DNA from: an uncultured Alistipes sp.
GTDB lineage: Bacteria; Bacteroidota; Bacteroidia; Bacteroidales; Rikenellaceae
Length of the DNA: 43,279 nt
Direction of reading: 5' to 3'
NCBI GenBank assembly: GCA_944321175.1
Contig: CALUKI010000006.1
Span: 102,265-145,543 of the forward strand
A program made the position numbers and the translations under genes. Each line of letters starts with the position of its first letter. Within the stretch, counting starts at the first letter, position 1. The notes under the pieces were generated by a model. It saw only the letters and a program-made list of their open reading frames with translations, was not told the origin of the DNA and ran no database searches. Shown here in pieces: positions 9,318-17,709 of this stretch.

Positions 9318-11393
9318 ATGAAAAAAACATTTTTCCTCTTCCTGTATGTATGCGGGCTCATCTCTTCGGTCGAGGGAATCCCGCTGCACAATCTCCCCGA
9401 ACGATTCATGAAAGCCGTCGGCAGCATCGAATACGATTCGCTTGGAGGGAAGGAGGCCGTGTGCGAGGTGCAGCGGCTCGATGCCCATACGCTGCATGTC
9501 GCATTGCGTTTCGATCTCGACAGGGAGACGCCGCAGGATGATTGGTCGGTGTGTCTCGAACCTGCGATTGCAGCGAAATTCACATGGGCCAACCATCTGA
9601 CACCCGAAGAGGGGAATGTGATCGATCGGCATTGCTTCCGGACTCCGGCCATCATCTGGCAGGATGAAAAAACAACGCTGATACTGATCCCGGATGTTGA
9701 TCTGATTCCCGAAGATCCGGATTTGCATTGGTATATGGATCTGGATGTCCCGCACAATCGGGTATCGTTGGGGATAAGCCGAACGGAGGTTGAGGGACAT
9801 GTGTTGTTCCGCAAAGTCTCCGGTGCGATTCATGCTCCCGGTACGATGCGGTTCGGATTCTATCTGAAGGTCTATGACGATGAGACGACGCTGCGCAATC
9901 CGTTCCGACCGGTATTGTCATTCTTTTGGAAACGCTGGGGACATCGTGCGTTCGAGGAGATTCCGTTCAATGCCGACCGTTTTACCCGCTATTGCGAATA
10001 TGCCTACGGATGGGCTTTCGACCGTTGGGGCGATTCCGTCTGGCAGGAGTTTGAAATCGCCGGCCGGCGAGTGGGTGCACCTGTATTCATTGTCAATGTG
10101 ACGCAGAGTCCCGGATATCCCGGAATCGTCAACGAACGCGAATTCCGTTCCATCTGGAATCAGGCATGGTTCAGCTCCCTGCGTTCGGCATCGGGGCTTT
10201 ACCGGTATGCGCGCAGATGCAACGATGATGCGTTGCTCGAAAAAGCACGCATGACCAAGGAGTTGGCGCTCTCGTTTCCTCGCAGGGACGGATTCTTTTA
10301 CGGCCTTGTGGGCACGCCGATGGAACGGATTGAAGCGGGAGGCCGAAGCGTCAACCGCTCCAAGGGTTGGAACGATCTTTTTTGGGGGAATTCAAACCGC
10401 AATCCCTTTACATGTGATGCGGAAGAGGCACCCTTTCATATTCTCGATATGAGTTGGACGGCATTGCAGATGCTGACATGGTATGCCGATCTCGAACGGG
10501 ACGAACGGTTGCTTGATTATGCTGTGGAATACGCCGAAGCCCTGATGAAAATCCAAACCGATGCCGGTTTTTTCCCTGCTTGGATCGACACTCAGACATT
10601 GCAGCCTTATGAGATCCTTACCGTGTCACCGGAGACCTCGCTGTCGGCGTGGTTTCTGCTGCGGCTGGCGGACCTTACCGGAGAGGGACGTTATGAGCGC
10701 TCGGCGTTGCGGGCCGTGCAGGCCGTGATCGGTCAGATCGTACCCGAAGGCCGTTGGGAGGATTTCGAAACCTACTGGTCGTGCTGCCGTCTGGGTACCG
10801 ACAAGTGGGTGGGCAAAAAAATCGAACGGAACGGAATGTACAAACAGTGCAATCTGTCGATGTTCTGGACTGCCGGAGCATTGCTTGCCGCCTACGAACG
10901 TACGCATGAACGGCATTATCTCGAATGGGGGCAGCGGACGCTTGACGAGCTGCTGATGACGCAGGCATCGTGGCAACCGCCCTATATCTATGTCGATGCG
11001 GTCGGCGGATTCGGTGTGATGAATGCCGATGCCGAATGGAACGATGCCAGACAGAGTCTCTTCGCACCGCTGATCCTCGATTACGCCCGGTGTATGCGGA
11101 GTTCCGAATACCGTGAACGGGGGTTGGCCGCGCTGAACGCTTCGTTCCAGATGATGTATTGTCCGGAGAATCCGCGAGCAAAGATTCAGTGGGAGAAGGC
11201 ATGGCCCTTCTTCGGACCGTGCGATTACGGCTTTACGATGGAGAATTACGGCCATGGCGGAGTGACCGGTCCCCAGGGCGAAGGCATGGGCGAATTTACG
11301 ATTTATGATTGGGGGAACGGTGCGGCTGCGGAGGCATTCCAGTCGCTCTATGACCGCTACGGCAAAAAATTGTTCGACAAGGAAAAACGTTGA
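9318..11393 (+). CDS. Secreted protein of unknown function, probable (alpha/alpha)6-barrel glycan-active enzyme
   Basis: This is a 691-residue protein with a signal peptide (FFLFLYVCGLISSVEG). The first ~200 residues are beta-rich. From about residue 210 to 640 the sequence shows the repeated helical pattern of an alpha/alpha toroid, for example SASGLYRYARR, HILDMSWTALQMLTWYADLE, AVEYAEALMKIQTDAGFFPAW and TAGALLAAYERTHERHYLEW. That layout is seen in many glycoside hydrolases and polysaccharide lyases, but I do not recognise the family. Conserved-looking acidic and aromatic clusters (WNDLFWGNSN, WNDARQSLF) are candidate active-site elements. It is flanked 11 nt upstream by GH172 and 1 nt downstream by the ribulokinase gene, so it very likely acts on the same glycan. 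No catalytic activity can be assigned from sequence alone. Confidence 0.8.
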   Translation: MKKTFFLFLYVCGLISSVEGIPLHNLPERFMKAVGSIEYDSLGGKEAVCEVQRLDAHTLHVALRFDLDRETPQDDWSVCLEPAIAAKFTWANHLTPEEGNVIDRHCFRTPAIIWQDEKTTLILIPDVDLIPEDPDLHWYMDLDVPHNRVSLGISRTEVEGHVLFRKVSGAIHAPGTMRFGFYLKVYDDETTLRNPFRPVLSFFWKRWGHRAFEEIPFNADRFTRYCEYAYGWAFDRWGDSVWQEFEIAGRRVGAPVFIVNVTQSPGYPGIVNEREFRSIWNQAWFSSLRSASGLYRYARRCNDDALLEKARMTKELALSFPRRDGFFYGLVGTPMERIEAGGRSVNRSKGWNDLFWGNSNRNPFTCDAEEAPFHILDMSWTALQMLTWYADLERDERLLDYAVEYAEALMKIQTDAGFFPAWIDTQTLQPYEILTVSPETSLSAWFLLRLADLTGEGRYERSALRAVQAVIGQIVPEGRWEDFETYWSCCRLGTDKWVGKKIERNGMYKQCNLSMFWTAGALLAAYERTHERHYLEWGQRTLDELLMTQASWQPPYIYVDAVGGFGVMNADAEWNDARQSLFAPLILDYARCMRSSEYRERGLAALNASFQMMYCPENPRAKIQWEKAWPFFGPCDYGFTMENYGHGGVTGPQGEGMGEFTIYDWGNGAAAEAFQSLYDRYGKKLFDKEKR

Positions 11394-11394
11394 T

Positions 11395-13023
11395 ATGGAG
11401 AATTATGTAATAGGAATCGATTTCGGAACCGATTCGGTTCGTTCGGTCGTTGTCGATACCCTTGACGGTCGCCTTCTCGCATCGTCGGTGCATGCCTATT
11501 CCCGTTGGGCGCAGGGGGCGTATTGCGATCCGGCAACAAATCTATTCCGTCAGCATCCGAGCGATTATGTCGAGGGGTTGGAAGCAACCGTCCGGGACTG
11601 TGTGGCCCAATTGGGAGAAAAGGCGGACCGAATTTGTGCCATCGGGATCGATACGACGGGATCGACACCCGCTCCGGTTGATGTTTGCGGTGTGCCGTTG
11701 GCTTTGCATCCGGAGTTCGCCGACGATCCCGATGCGATGTTTTTCCTCTGGAAAGATCATCGTGCCGTAGCCGAAGCCGACGAGATCAACCGACTTGCTG
11801 CCGGTACGCCTTATTTGAGCCATGTTGGCGGGAGCTGCTCTCCTGAGTGGTTTTGGGCCAAACTGCTTTATATGCTGCGGCACAATTCCCGTGTAGGCGA
11901 CGCCTGTTGCTCGTGGGTCGAACATTGTGACTGGATCCCCTATCTGTTGACTGGCGGAACACACCTCTCGCAACTCAAACGCAGTGTCTGCGCCGCAGGG
12001 CACAAAGGCCTGTATGCTCCGGAGTGGAACGGATTCCCGCCTGCAGAGTTTTTCGCGGCGCTTGATAACCGCATGGCCCGGATTGCCTCACAGCTGTCCG
12101 GAAGATGCCCTGCGGCGGGAACCGCTGCCGGCGCAATATCGAAAGAGTGGGCCGGGCGGCTCGGCCTTCCCGAAACGACGGTCGTCGGCGTCGGCTCCAT
12201 CGATGCCCATACGGGTGCTGTCGGAGCCTGTATCGAACCGCATACGTTGTGTATGGTGGTGGGCACTTCGACCTGCGATATGATTGTTGTTCCCGAAACG
12301 GAATACTCCTCCCGCGAAACGGTTCCCGGCATTTGCGGATCGGTCGCCGATTCGATCGTGCCCGGTATGATCGGAATGGAGGCAGGGCAAGCCGCTTTCG
12401 GCGATATTTACAATTGGTTCCGGCAGCTGTTGGTGTGGCCGATCGCGGCCGACGGATCCGGACTCTCTCAAGAGGAGCAAAGCCGTCTTTGCAATGGGGT
12501 GTTGGATGCCTTGAATCGCGAGGCGGCAAGGATCCAGCCCGACGAATCCTGTGAATTGGCCATCGATTGGTTCAACGGACGTCGCTCTCCCGATTCAGAC
12601 CCGTTGTGCAGGGGGGCTTTATATGGTCTGAATCTTGGAAGCGACGCCCCGAGAATCTATCGGGCGCTTGTCGAAGCGACCTGTTTCGGGACAAAAGCGA
12701 TTGTCGAACGCTTCCGGAATTATGGTGTGCCGCTCGATGCAGGGATTGCGTTGGGCGGGATCTCCCGAAAATCGCCCTTTGTGATGCAGATGCTCGCCGA
12801 TGTGTTGGATATGCCGATTCGCGTATGCCGGTCACCGGAAACCTGTGCCCTCGGAGCAACAATGTATGCCGCCGTTGCCGCCGAACTTTATGAGAGTGTC
12901 GAAACGGCAATGCAGGCAATGAGTGCGGGATTCGATCGAACCTATCTCCCTGACAAAAACCGGACTCGAATATACGATCTGCGCTACGAAAAATACAAAT
13001 CGTTGGGCGGAATGATAAAATAA
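11395..13023 (+). CDS. araB: Ribulokinase, FGGY family (AraB type)
   Basis: This 542-residue cytoplasmic kinase phosphorylates ribulose with ATP. The collinear AraB signature is clear: VIGIDFGTDSVRSVVVD at the N-terminus, IGIDTTGSTPAPVD, FFLWKDHRAV, GTSTCDMIV, GMEAGQAAFGDIYNWF, IDWFNGRRSPD and the C-terminal ALGGISRKSPFVMQML. ATG 11395 is used, one base after the previous stop; the longer frame from 11305 overlaps the upstream gene and adds 30 unrelated residues. AraB enzymes are known to accept both L- and D-ribulose. There is no L-arabinose isomerase (AraA) or AraD epimerase here, while FucI is present, so the likely in-pathway product is D-ribulose 5-phosphate, which enters the pentose phosphate pathway directly. 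Confidence 0.93.
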   Translation: MENYVIGIDFGTDSVRSVVVDTLDGRLLASSVHAYSRWAQGAYCDPATNLFRQHPSDYVEGLEATVRDCVAQLGEKADRICAIGIDTTGSTPAPVDVCGVPLALHPEFADDPDAMFFLWKDHRAVAEADEINRLAAGTPYLSHVGGSCSPEWFWAKLLYMLRHNSRVGDACCSWVEHCDWIPYLLTGGTHLSQLKRSVCAAGHKGLYAPEWNGFPPAEFFAALDNRMARIASQLSGRCPAAGTAAGAISKEWAGRLGLPETTVVGVGSIDAHTGAVGACIEPHTLCMVVGTSTCDMIVVPETEYSSRETVPGICGSVADSIVPGMIGMEAGQAAFGDIYNWFRQLLVWPIAADGSGLSQEEQSRLCNGVLDALNREAARIQPDESCELAIDWFNGRRSPDSDPLCRGALYGLNLGSDAPRIYRALVEATCFGTKAIVERFRNYGVPLDAGIALGGISRKSPFVMQMLADVLDMPIRVCRSPETCALGATMYAAVAAELYESVETAMQAMSAGFDRTYLPDKNRTRIYDLRYEKYKSLGGMIK

Positions 13024-13119
13024 ACATGTGAAACCGAATCGAAATGCCTATGAGAAAAGACAATGCTTGACCTACCACCCCCTGTATGATTGCCACTGAA
13101 ACAAATAACCTAAAAAATT

Positions 13120-16089
13120 ATGCAAATGAAAACTTCGACAAATGTTTTTGTCCGGATCGTCTTTATCGTATTTTGCTTTTGGTTGGGGCCCGGCCTGCAG
13201 GCGATTGCAGCGCAATCCGGAGATAATCAACTTCGATTGACAGGTATCGTATCCGACCAGTCGGGTACACCCATAGTTGGAGCCAACGTCTATGACGAAA
13301 AGACAAGAACCGGAACTACGACCAATAAAGATGGAGAGTATGCTTTAACGGTCGATGCGAACGCTGTTCTCAAGTACAGTTTTCTGGGATTCGACAGTCA
13401 AGAGATTCCCGTGGCCGGAAGAACTTATATTGCGGTGACATTGACTGAAAATTCGGAAGATCTGGAATCGGTCGTTGTCGTCGGATACGGCGTCCAGCAC
13501 AAAGAACAGATCACGAGTGCCATTACGCAGGTCAAAGTCGATGAGCATTCGAAACCGAATGTAATCAGTCCGCTTGAAATGTTGCAGGGCCAGGTCGCAG
13601 GTTTGTCGCTCGTACGTCCCAGCGGCGGAGATGTGAATGGGGAGGTGCAACTCCAATTGCGCGGGGTCACGTCGTTGTCGGGCGGATTGTCTCCGCTGGT
13701 CGTTGTGGATGGTATTGTCGGTGTCGATTTGAACAATGTCATCCTCGAAGAGATCGAATCGATCAGCGTCCTCAAGGACGGTTCGGCAGCGGCGATTTAC
13801 GGTACGCGCGGCACTAACGGCGTGATCATCATCACGACAAAGAAACAGCGTGCAGGATTTACCAAAGTCGAATTTTCGACCTATGTATCCACTCAAAGCG
13901 TCGCCAAAGAACTTGAGGTCCTTTCTGCCGACGAATTCCGGGCAGCACTGCCGTTGAAATATACGCCCGAAGAGATCAAGAATTACGATAAAGGAGCTTC
14001 GACGGATTGGTTCGACGAAGTGACGCGGACGCCGATCGATCAGTATTACAGCCTGTCGTTCTCGTCGGGAACCGATAAACTCAATTATCGCGCCGCCATC
14101 AACTACAAGGATTCTCAGGGGTTGGTTGACCGCAATCACAACAATGTCTTGCGGACAAGTATTTCGGTCAACCAGAAGGCGCTCAAGGACAAGATCCAGA
14201 TACAATACAATGCGACATTCTCCAATACGCGCAAGCGCTATACCGATACGAATGTTTTACATCAGGCGTTTCAGCGCAACCCGACCGAACCGGTTTACGA
14301 TCCGTCGAATACCTATGCGGGCGGCTATTACCTCAACGCCGCGCAATTGACCTATTACAATCCTGTTGCAATGATCAAGGAACAGGACTGGTCGGCCGAC
14401 TGGCAATATTTTACGGGCAGTACAAAACTCAGCTACAATATCATCGATGGCCTGACCGCCTCCGTAATGGGAAGCATCGTAACCAACTCATGGCGCAACA
14501 ACAGTTATAAAACACGCTATTATCCCGTTGCAATGGGTACGAACGGTACAGCTGATATTACATCACATCTGAATATCTCCAAGCAACTTGATATCAACGT
14601 TGCTTACAACAAGATTTTCGGGAAGCACAGTCTTGAGGCGATTGTCGGATATTCCTATTACGACAATATGGATGAAGAACACAGTCAGAGCAACTCCGAT
14701 TTCGATACCGATTTCTTCGGATACAACAACATCGGTGCGGGCTATTATCTTGCCGACGGAAAAGCTTCGATGTCGAGTTCGAAATCTTCGAACAAACTCA
14801 TTTCGTTCTTTGCCCGCATACAGTACAATTTCGATTCCAAATATCTGTTGTCTGCGTCGTTGCGACGGGAGGGATCGACTCGTTTCGGAAAAGACAACAA
14901 ATGGGGGCTGTTCCCTGCTGCCAGTGTGGGCTGGCGGATCGACCGCGAGCGGTTCATGGAGAATGCCCTTTGGGTAAATATGCTCAAACTGCGTTTTGGC
15001 GTAGGTCGTACGGGCAATCAGGAAATCGGTAATTATCAGTCGCTGGCACTGCTTTCGAACAGTGGCGGAAAGATGTATTACAATGGCCGCTGGATCAATA
15101 CCTATGCGCCGGCCAGCAATCCCAATCCCGATTTGCAGTGGGAAACCAAGACCGAATACAATCTCGGTGTTGATTTCGGATTCCTCGACGGGCGTATTTC
15201 CGGTGCCATCGACTATTATATCCGCAATACCGACAATCTATTGTGGACCTATGATGTCCCCGTACCGCCGAATCTCTATTCGCAAACCTATGACAATGTC
15301 GGCAAAATCCGCAACCAAGGTTTGGAGATCACATTGAATGTCGGAGTCGTGCGCAATAAGAATTTCACATGGAACTCATCGCTGCTCTTTTCGCGGACGC
15401 GCAATCGGCTGGTTTCTTTCTCCGACGAATCGCGCGGTTATAAAATGGAATATCTGCAAACGGGCTGGATCGCGGAAGATATTCAGACTTGGACCCACTA
15501 TATTACGGAAGGCGGGCGATTGGGCGATTTCTATGCAAAGGTCTATACGGGTGTTGATGACAACGGCAATCCGCAATATCAGGATATTGATGGAATAGAG
15601 GGTATTACGGATGCCGATCGGCAGGTTGTCGGAAATGCTTATCCCAAATTCCAGATGAGTTTCAACAACAGTTTCACATGGAAGAACCTCGATCTGGGAG
15701 TCCAAATTCGCGGATCTTACGGCAATGACGTGTTGAACGTTCATCGTTGTTATTATGACAACCTTGCCTATCTGGGAAGTAAAAATACGTTGAAGATGGC
15801 CCTTAAGCACCCTGAATACAAGGGCGGCCCCGATTATTCGTCACGTTACGTCGAAGATGCATCGTTCATTAAGCTCGATAATCTGACGCTGGGCTATACG
15901 TTCCAGTTCAAAAATCCCTATATCAAATCGTTGCGGATTTATGTATCGGGGCAAAACCTGTTGACGATAACCGGATACAAGGGAATTGACCCCGAAGTCT
16001 ATATGCTGGGGCTCTCGCCGGGTGTGGACTCCTATTACTATTATCCCCGCACAAGGATTTATACATTGGGCGCCCATTTCTCATTCTAA
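13120..16089 (+). CDS. SusC-like TonB-dependent outer-membrane oligosaccharide transporter
   Basis: This 989-residue protein has a signal peptide ending near AIAAQ. It is followed by a CarboxypepD-regulatory-like domain (LTGIVSDQSGTPIVGANVYD, about residues 40-115), a TonB-box region (SVVVVGYG), a plug domain (about 125-245, with LQLRGVTSLSGG and GSAAAIYGTRGTNGVIIITT) and a beta barrel ending in Phe (GAHFSF). An alternative start is Met3 at 13126. It lies 96 nt after the kinase gene, where I find no TAnnTTTG box, and 8 nt before susD, as usual for SusCD pairs. It should import an oligosaccharide across the outer membrane using TonB and the ExbB/ExbD proteins encoded further right. Confidence 0.96.
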   Translation: MQMKTSTNVFVRIVFIVFCFWLGPGLQAIAAQSGDNQLRLTGIVSDQSGTPIVGANVYDEKTRTGTTTNKDGEYALTVDANAVLKYSFLGFDSQEIPVAGRTYIAVTLTENSEDLESVVVVGYGVQHKEQITSAITQVKVDEHSKPNVISPLEMLQGQVAGLSLVRPSGGDVNGEVQLQLRGVTSLSGGLSPLVVVDGIVGVDLNNVILEEIESISVLKDGSAAAIYGTRGTNGVIIITTKKQRAGFTKVEFSTYVSTQSVAKELEVLSADEFRAALPLKYTPEEIKNYDKGASTDWFDEVTRTPIDQYYSLSFSSGTDKLNYRAAINYKDSQGLVDRNHNNVLRTSISVNQKALKDKIQIQYNATFSNTRKRYTDTNVLHQAFQRNPTEPVYDPSNTYAGGYYLNAAQLTYYNPVAMIKEQDWSADWQYFTGSTKLSYNIIDGLTASVMGSIVTNSWRNNSYKTRYYPVAMGTNGTADITSHLNISKQLDINVAYNKIFGKHSLEAIVGYSYYDNMDEEHSQSNSDFDTDFFGYNNIGAGYYLADGKASMSSSKSSNKLISFFARIQYNFDSKYLLSASLRREGSTRFGKDNKWGLFPAASVGWRIDRERFMENALWVNMLKLRFGVGRTGNQEIGNYQSLALLSNSGGKMYYNGRWINTYAPASNPNPDLQWETKTEYNLGVDFGFLDGRISGAIDYYIRNTDNLLWTYDVPVPPNLYSQTYDNVGKIRNQGLEITLNVGVVRNKNFTWNSSLLFSRTRNRLVSFSDESRGYKMEYLQTGWIAEDIQTWTHYITEGGRLGDFYAKVYTGVDDNGNPQYQDIDGIEGITDADRQVVGNAYPKFQMSFNNSFTWKNLDLGVQIRGSYGNDVLNVHRCYYDNLAYLGSKNTLKMALKHPEYKGGPDYSSRYVEDASFIKLDNLTLGYTFQFKNPYIKSLRIYVSGQNLLTITGYKGIDPEVYMLGLSPGVDSYYYYPRTRIYTLGAHFSF

Positions 16090-16097
16090 CCTAAAAA

Positions 16098-17654
16098 ATG
16101 ACAGCAATGAAAAATATATTGAAATCCTATCGGGCCGCATGCGTCGTGCTGATGGCTTTGATTGCCTCGTGTACGAATCTGGATGAAGAGATCTATTCGC
16201 AGATCCCTTCCGATGAATTTTTCAAAACGGAACAGGACGTTGTGATGAGTGCCGGCCGTGCCTATGCATGGATGCGCTGGCAAACGCACCTCTGGGGTGC
16301 TTTTACCGTTGTTACGAATTCTGCCGATGAAGCGGTGACCCCTTATCGGGATGGCGGACAGTGGTATAATAACAAGGAGTGGGTAAACCTCCACTTACAC
16401 GATTTCAAAGTCGATGATCCGCAAATATACAATACATACAATTTCTGCTATGAGGGAATCTCTCTTTGCAATCAGGTATTGCATCAGATCGGAATGAGCA
16501 CCATCGAATTTGCATCCAAAGATCAGATCATCTCGGAAATCAAGATCTTGAGAGCTTATCTCTATTATTGTGCGACAGACTGGTTCGGCGACGTCCCCGT
16601 CCAGACCGACTTTACCGATCTTACGCTGCCTCCGCAGAAGACGCGGCGCGAGGTGTGCCAGTTCATCCTCGATGAAATCGATCAGAATATCGGGATGCTG
16701 GACGCAGAACCCACGACGGACAATTACGGCCGTTGTACACAGGCGATGGCCAATGTACTGCGGGCAAAAATCTATCTCAATTGGGAGAAGTGGTTCGGGG
16801 AAGCCCGGTGGGACGATGTTATCGATGCTTGTGATAAGGTAATCAATACGCATTACATCCTTGAACCGGATTATTTTACCAATTTCTGTCTGCGCAACGA
16901 AGTGTCGAAAGAGAATATTTTCGTAATCCCGTTTGATCCGCTGGACGGTGGGGTGGACAGCTTCCAGTGGACCATGTACTGTTATTCGCTGCATCCCAAC
17001 AGCTCCCAGACTTTCGGGTTCCCCGGAATCTGCTGGAATGGAATCTGCGCATTGGAAGAGTTCTATAATAGTTACGATGATGCCGATCTGCGCAAAAAGT
17101 CGTGGCTTGCCGGCCCGCAATATACGGCCAGCGGCGCCCCTGTATTGAACATGTATGGTACGCAACTCGATTATCGGCCTCACATCAGTGGTTTGTGGAT
17201 GGAAAACCCTGCGAAAGATGACGATGGCGTGCGGTGCAACAAGTGGGAATACGGATCGAAGATCGATGTCAACTACAACATGGACAACGATTACGCCGTC
17301 TATCGTTATGCCGATGTGCTGATGATGAAGGCCGAGGCCCTGATGCGCAAGAATGGCGGTACGGCGACGCAGGAGGTTCTCGATCTGGTAAATCCGATTC
17401 GGGAACGCGCTTTTGGGAATGCCGACCATAATTATACGACTTCGACATTGACTATGGATGAATTGCTGGCCGAGTTGGGCCGAGAGTTTGCATGGGAGAT
17501 GCATCGGCGCAACGATCTGATCCGTTTCAACAAGTGGACACAGGCCTGGTGGGGAAAAGAGGCCAAGGACTCTTATGTGGAACTTTTCCCCATACCGTCG
17601 CGCATCATTACGGTCAATCCGAACATCAAACCCACTCCGGGATATGTCTATTAA
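16098..17654 (+). CDS. SusD/RagB-like surface glycan-binding lipoprotein
   Basis: This 518-residue lipoprotein partners the SusC barrel and captures glycan at the cell surface. It has a lipoprotein signal (VVLMALIASC, Cys25 counted from Met1; Met4 is an alternative start) and the family-typical N-terminus NLDEEIYSQIPSDEFFKTEQDV. Helical TPR-like segments include ILRAYLYYCATDWFGDVP, and the C-terminus has YRYADVLMMKAEAL and FAWEMHRRNDLIRFNKW. It follows susC by 8 nt. A strong hairpin (17658-17693) lies just after its stop codon, which may limit expression of the genes that follow. Confidence 0.95.
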   Translation: MTAMKNILKSYRAACVVLMALIASCTNLDEEIYSQIPSDEFFKTEQDVVMSAGRAYAWMRWQTHLWGAFTVVTNSADEAVTPYRDGGQWYNNKEWVNLHLHDFKVDDPQIYNTYNFCYEGISLCNQVLHQIGMSTIEFASKDQIISEIKILRAYLYYCATDWFGDVPVQTDFTDLTLPPQKTRREVCQFILDEIDQNIGMLDAEPTTDNYGRCTQAMANVLRAKIYLNWEKWFGEARWDDVIDACDKVINTHYILEPDYFTNFCLRNEVSKENIFVIPFDPLDGGVDSFQWTMYCYSLHPNSSQTFGFPGICWNGICALEEFYNSYDDADLRKKSWLAGPQYTASGAPVLNMYGTQLDYRPHISGLWMENPAKDDDGVRCNKWEYGSKIDVNYNMDNDYAVYRYADVLMMKAEALMRKNGGTATQEVLDLVNPIRERAFGNADHNYTTSTLTMDELLAELGREFAWEMHRRNDLIRFNKWTQAWWGKEAKDSYVELFPIPSRIITVNPNIKPTPGYVY

Positions 17655-17657
17655 TCC

Positions 17658-17693
17658 GTTTCGGAGGGCAACATTGTCGTTGTCCTCCGGAAC
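17658..17693 (+). promoter_or_regulatory. Stable intra-operon hairpin after susD
   Basis: GTTTCGGAGGGCAAC at 17658-17672 pairs with GTTGTCCTCCGGAAC at 17679-17693, a 15-bp stem with two G-U pairs and a 6-nt loop. No T-run follows, so it is more likely an mRNA-processing, stabilising or partial-attenuation element than a full terminator. The downstream gene starts at 17710. Confidence 0.6.
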
Positions 17694-17709
17694 TTATTCG
17701 GTTTGAGAA

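Noticed and set aside
2630..13023. A standard L-fucose catabolic operon
   Set aside because: FucI and FucP are present, but the kinase is AraB-type and fuculose-1-phosphate aldolase and lactaldehyde enzymes are missing; D-arabinose fits better, though L-fucose is not excluded.
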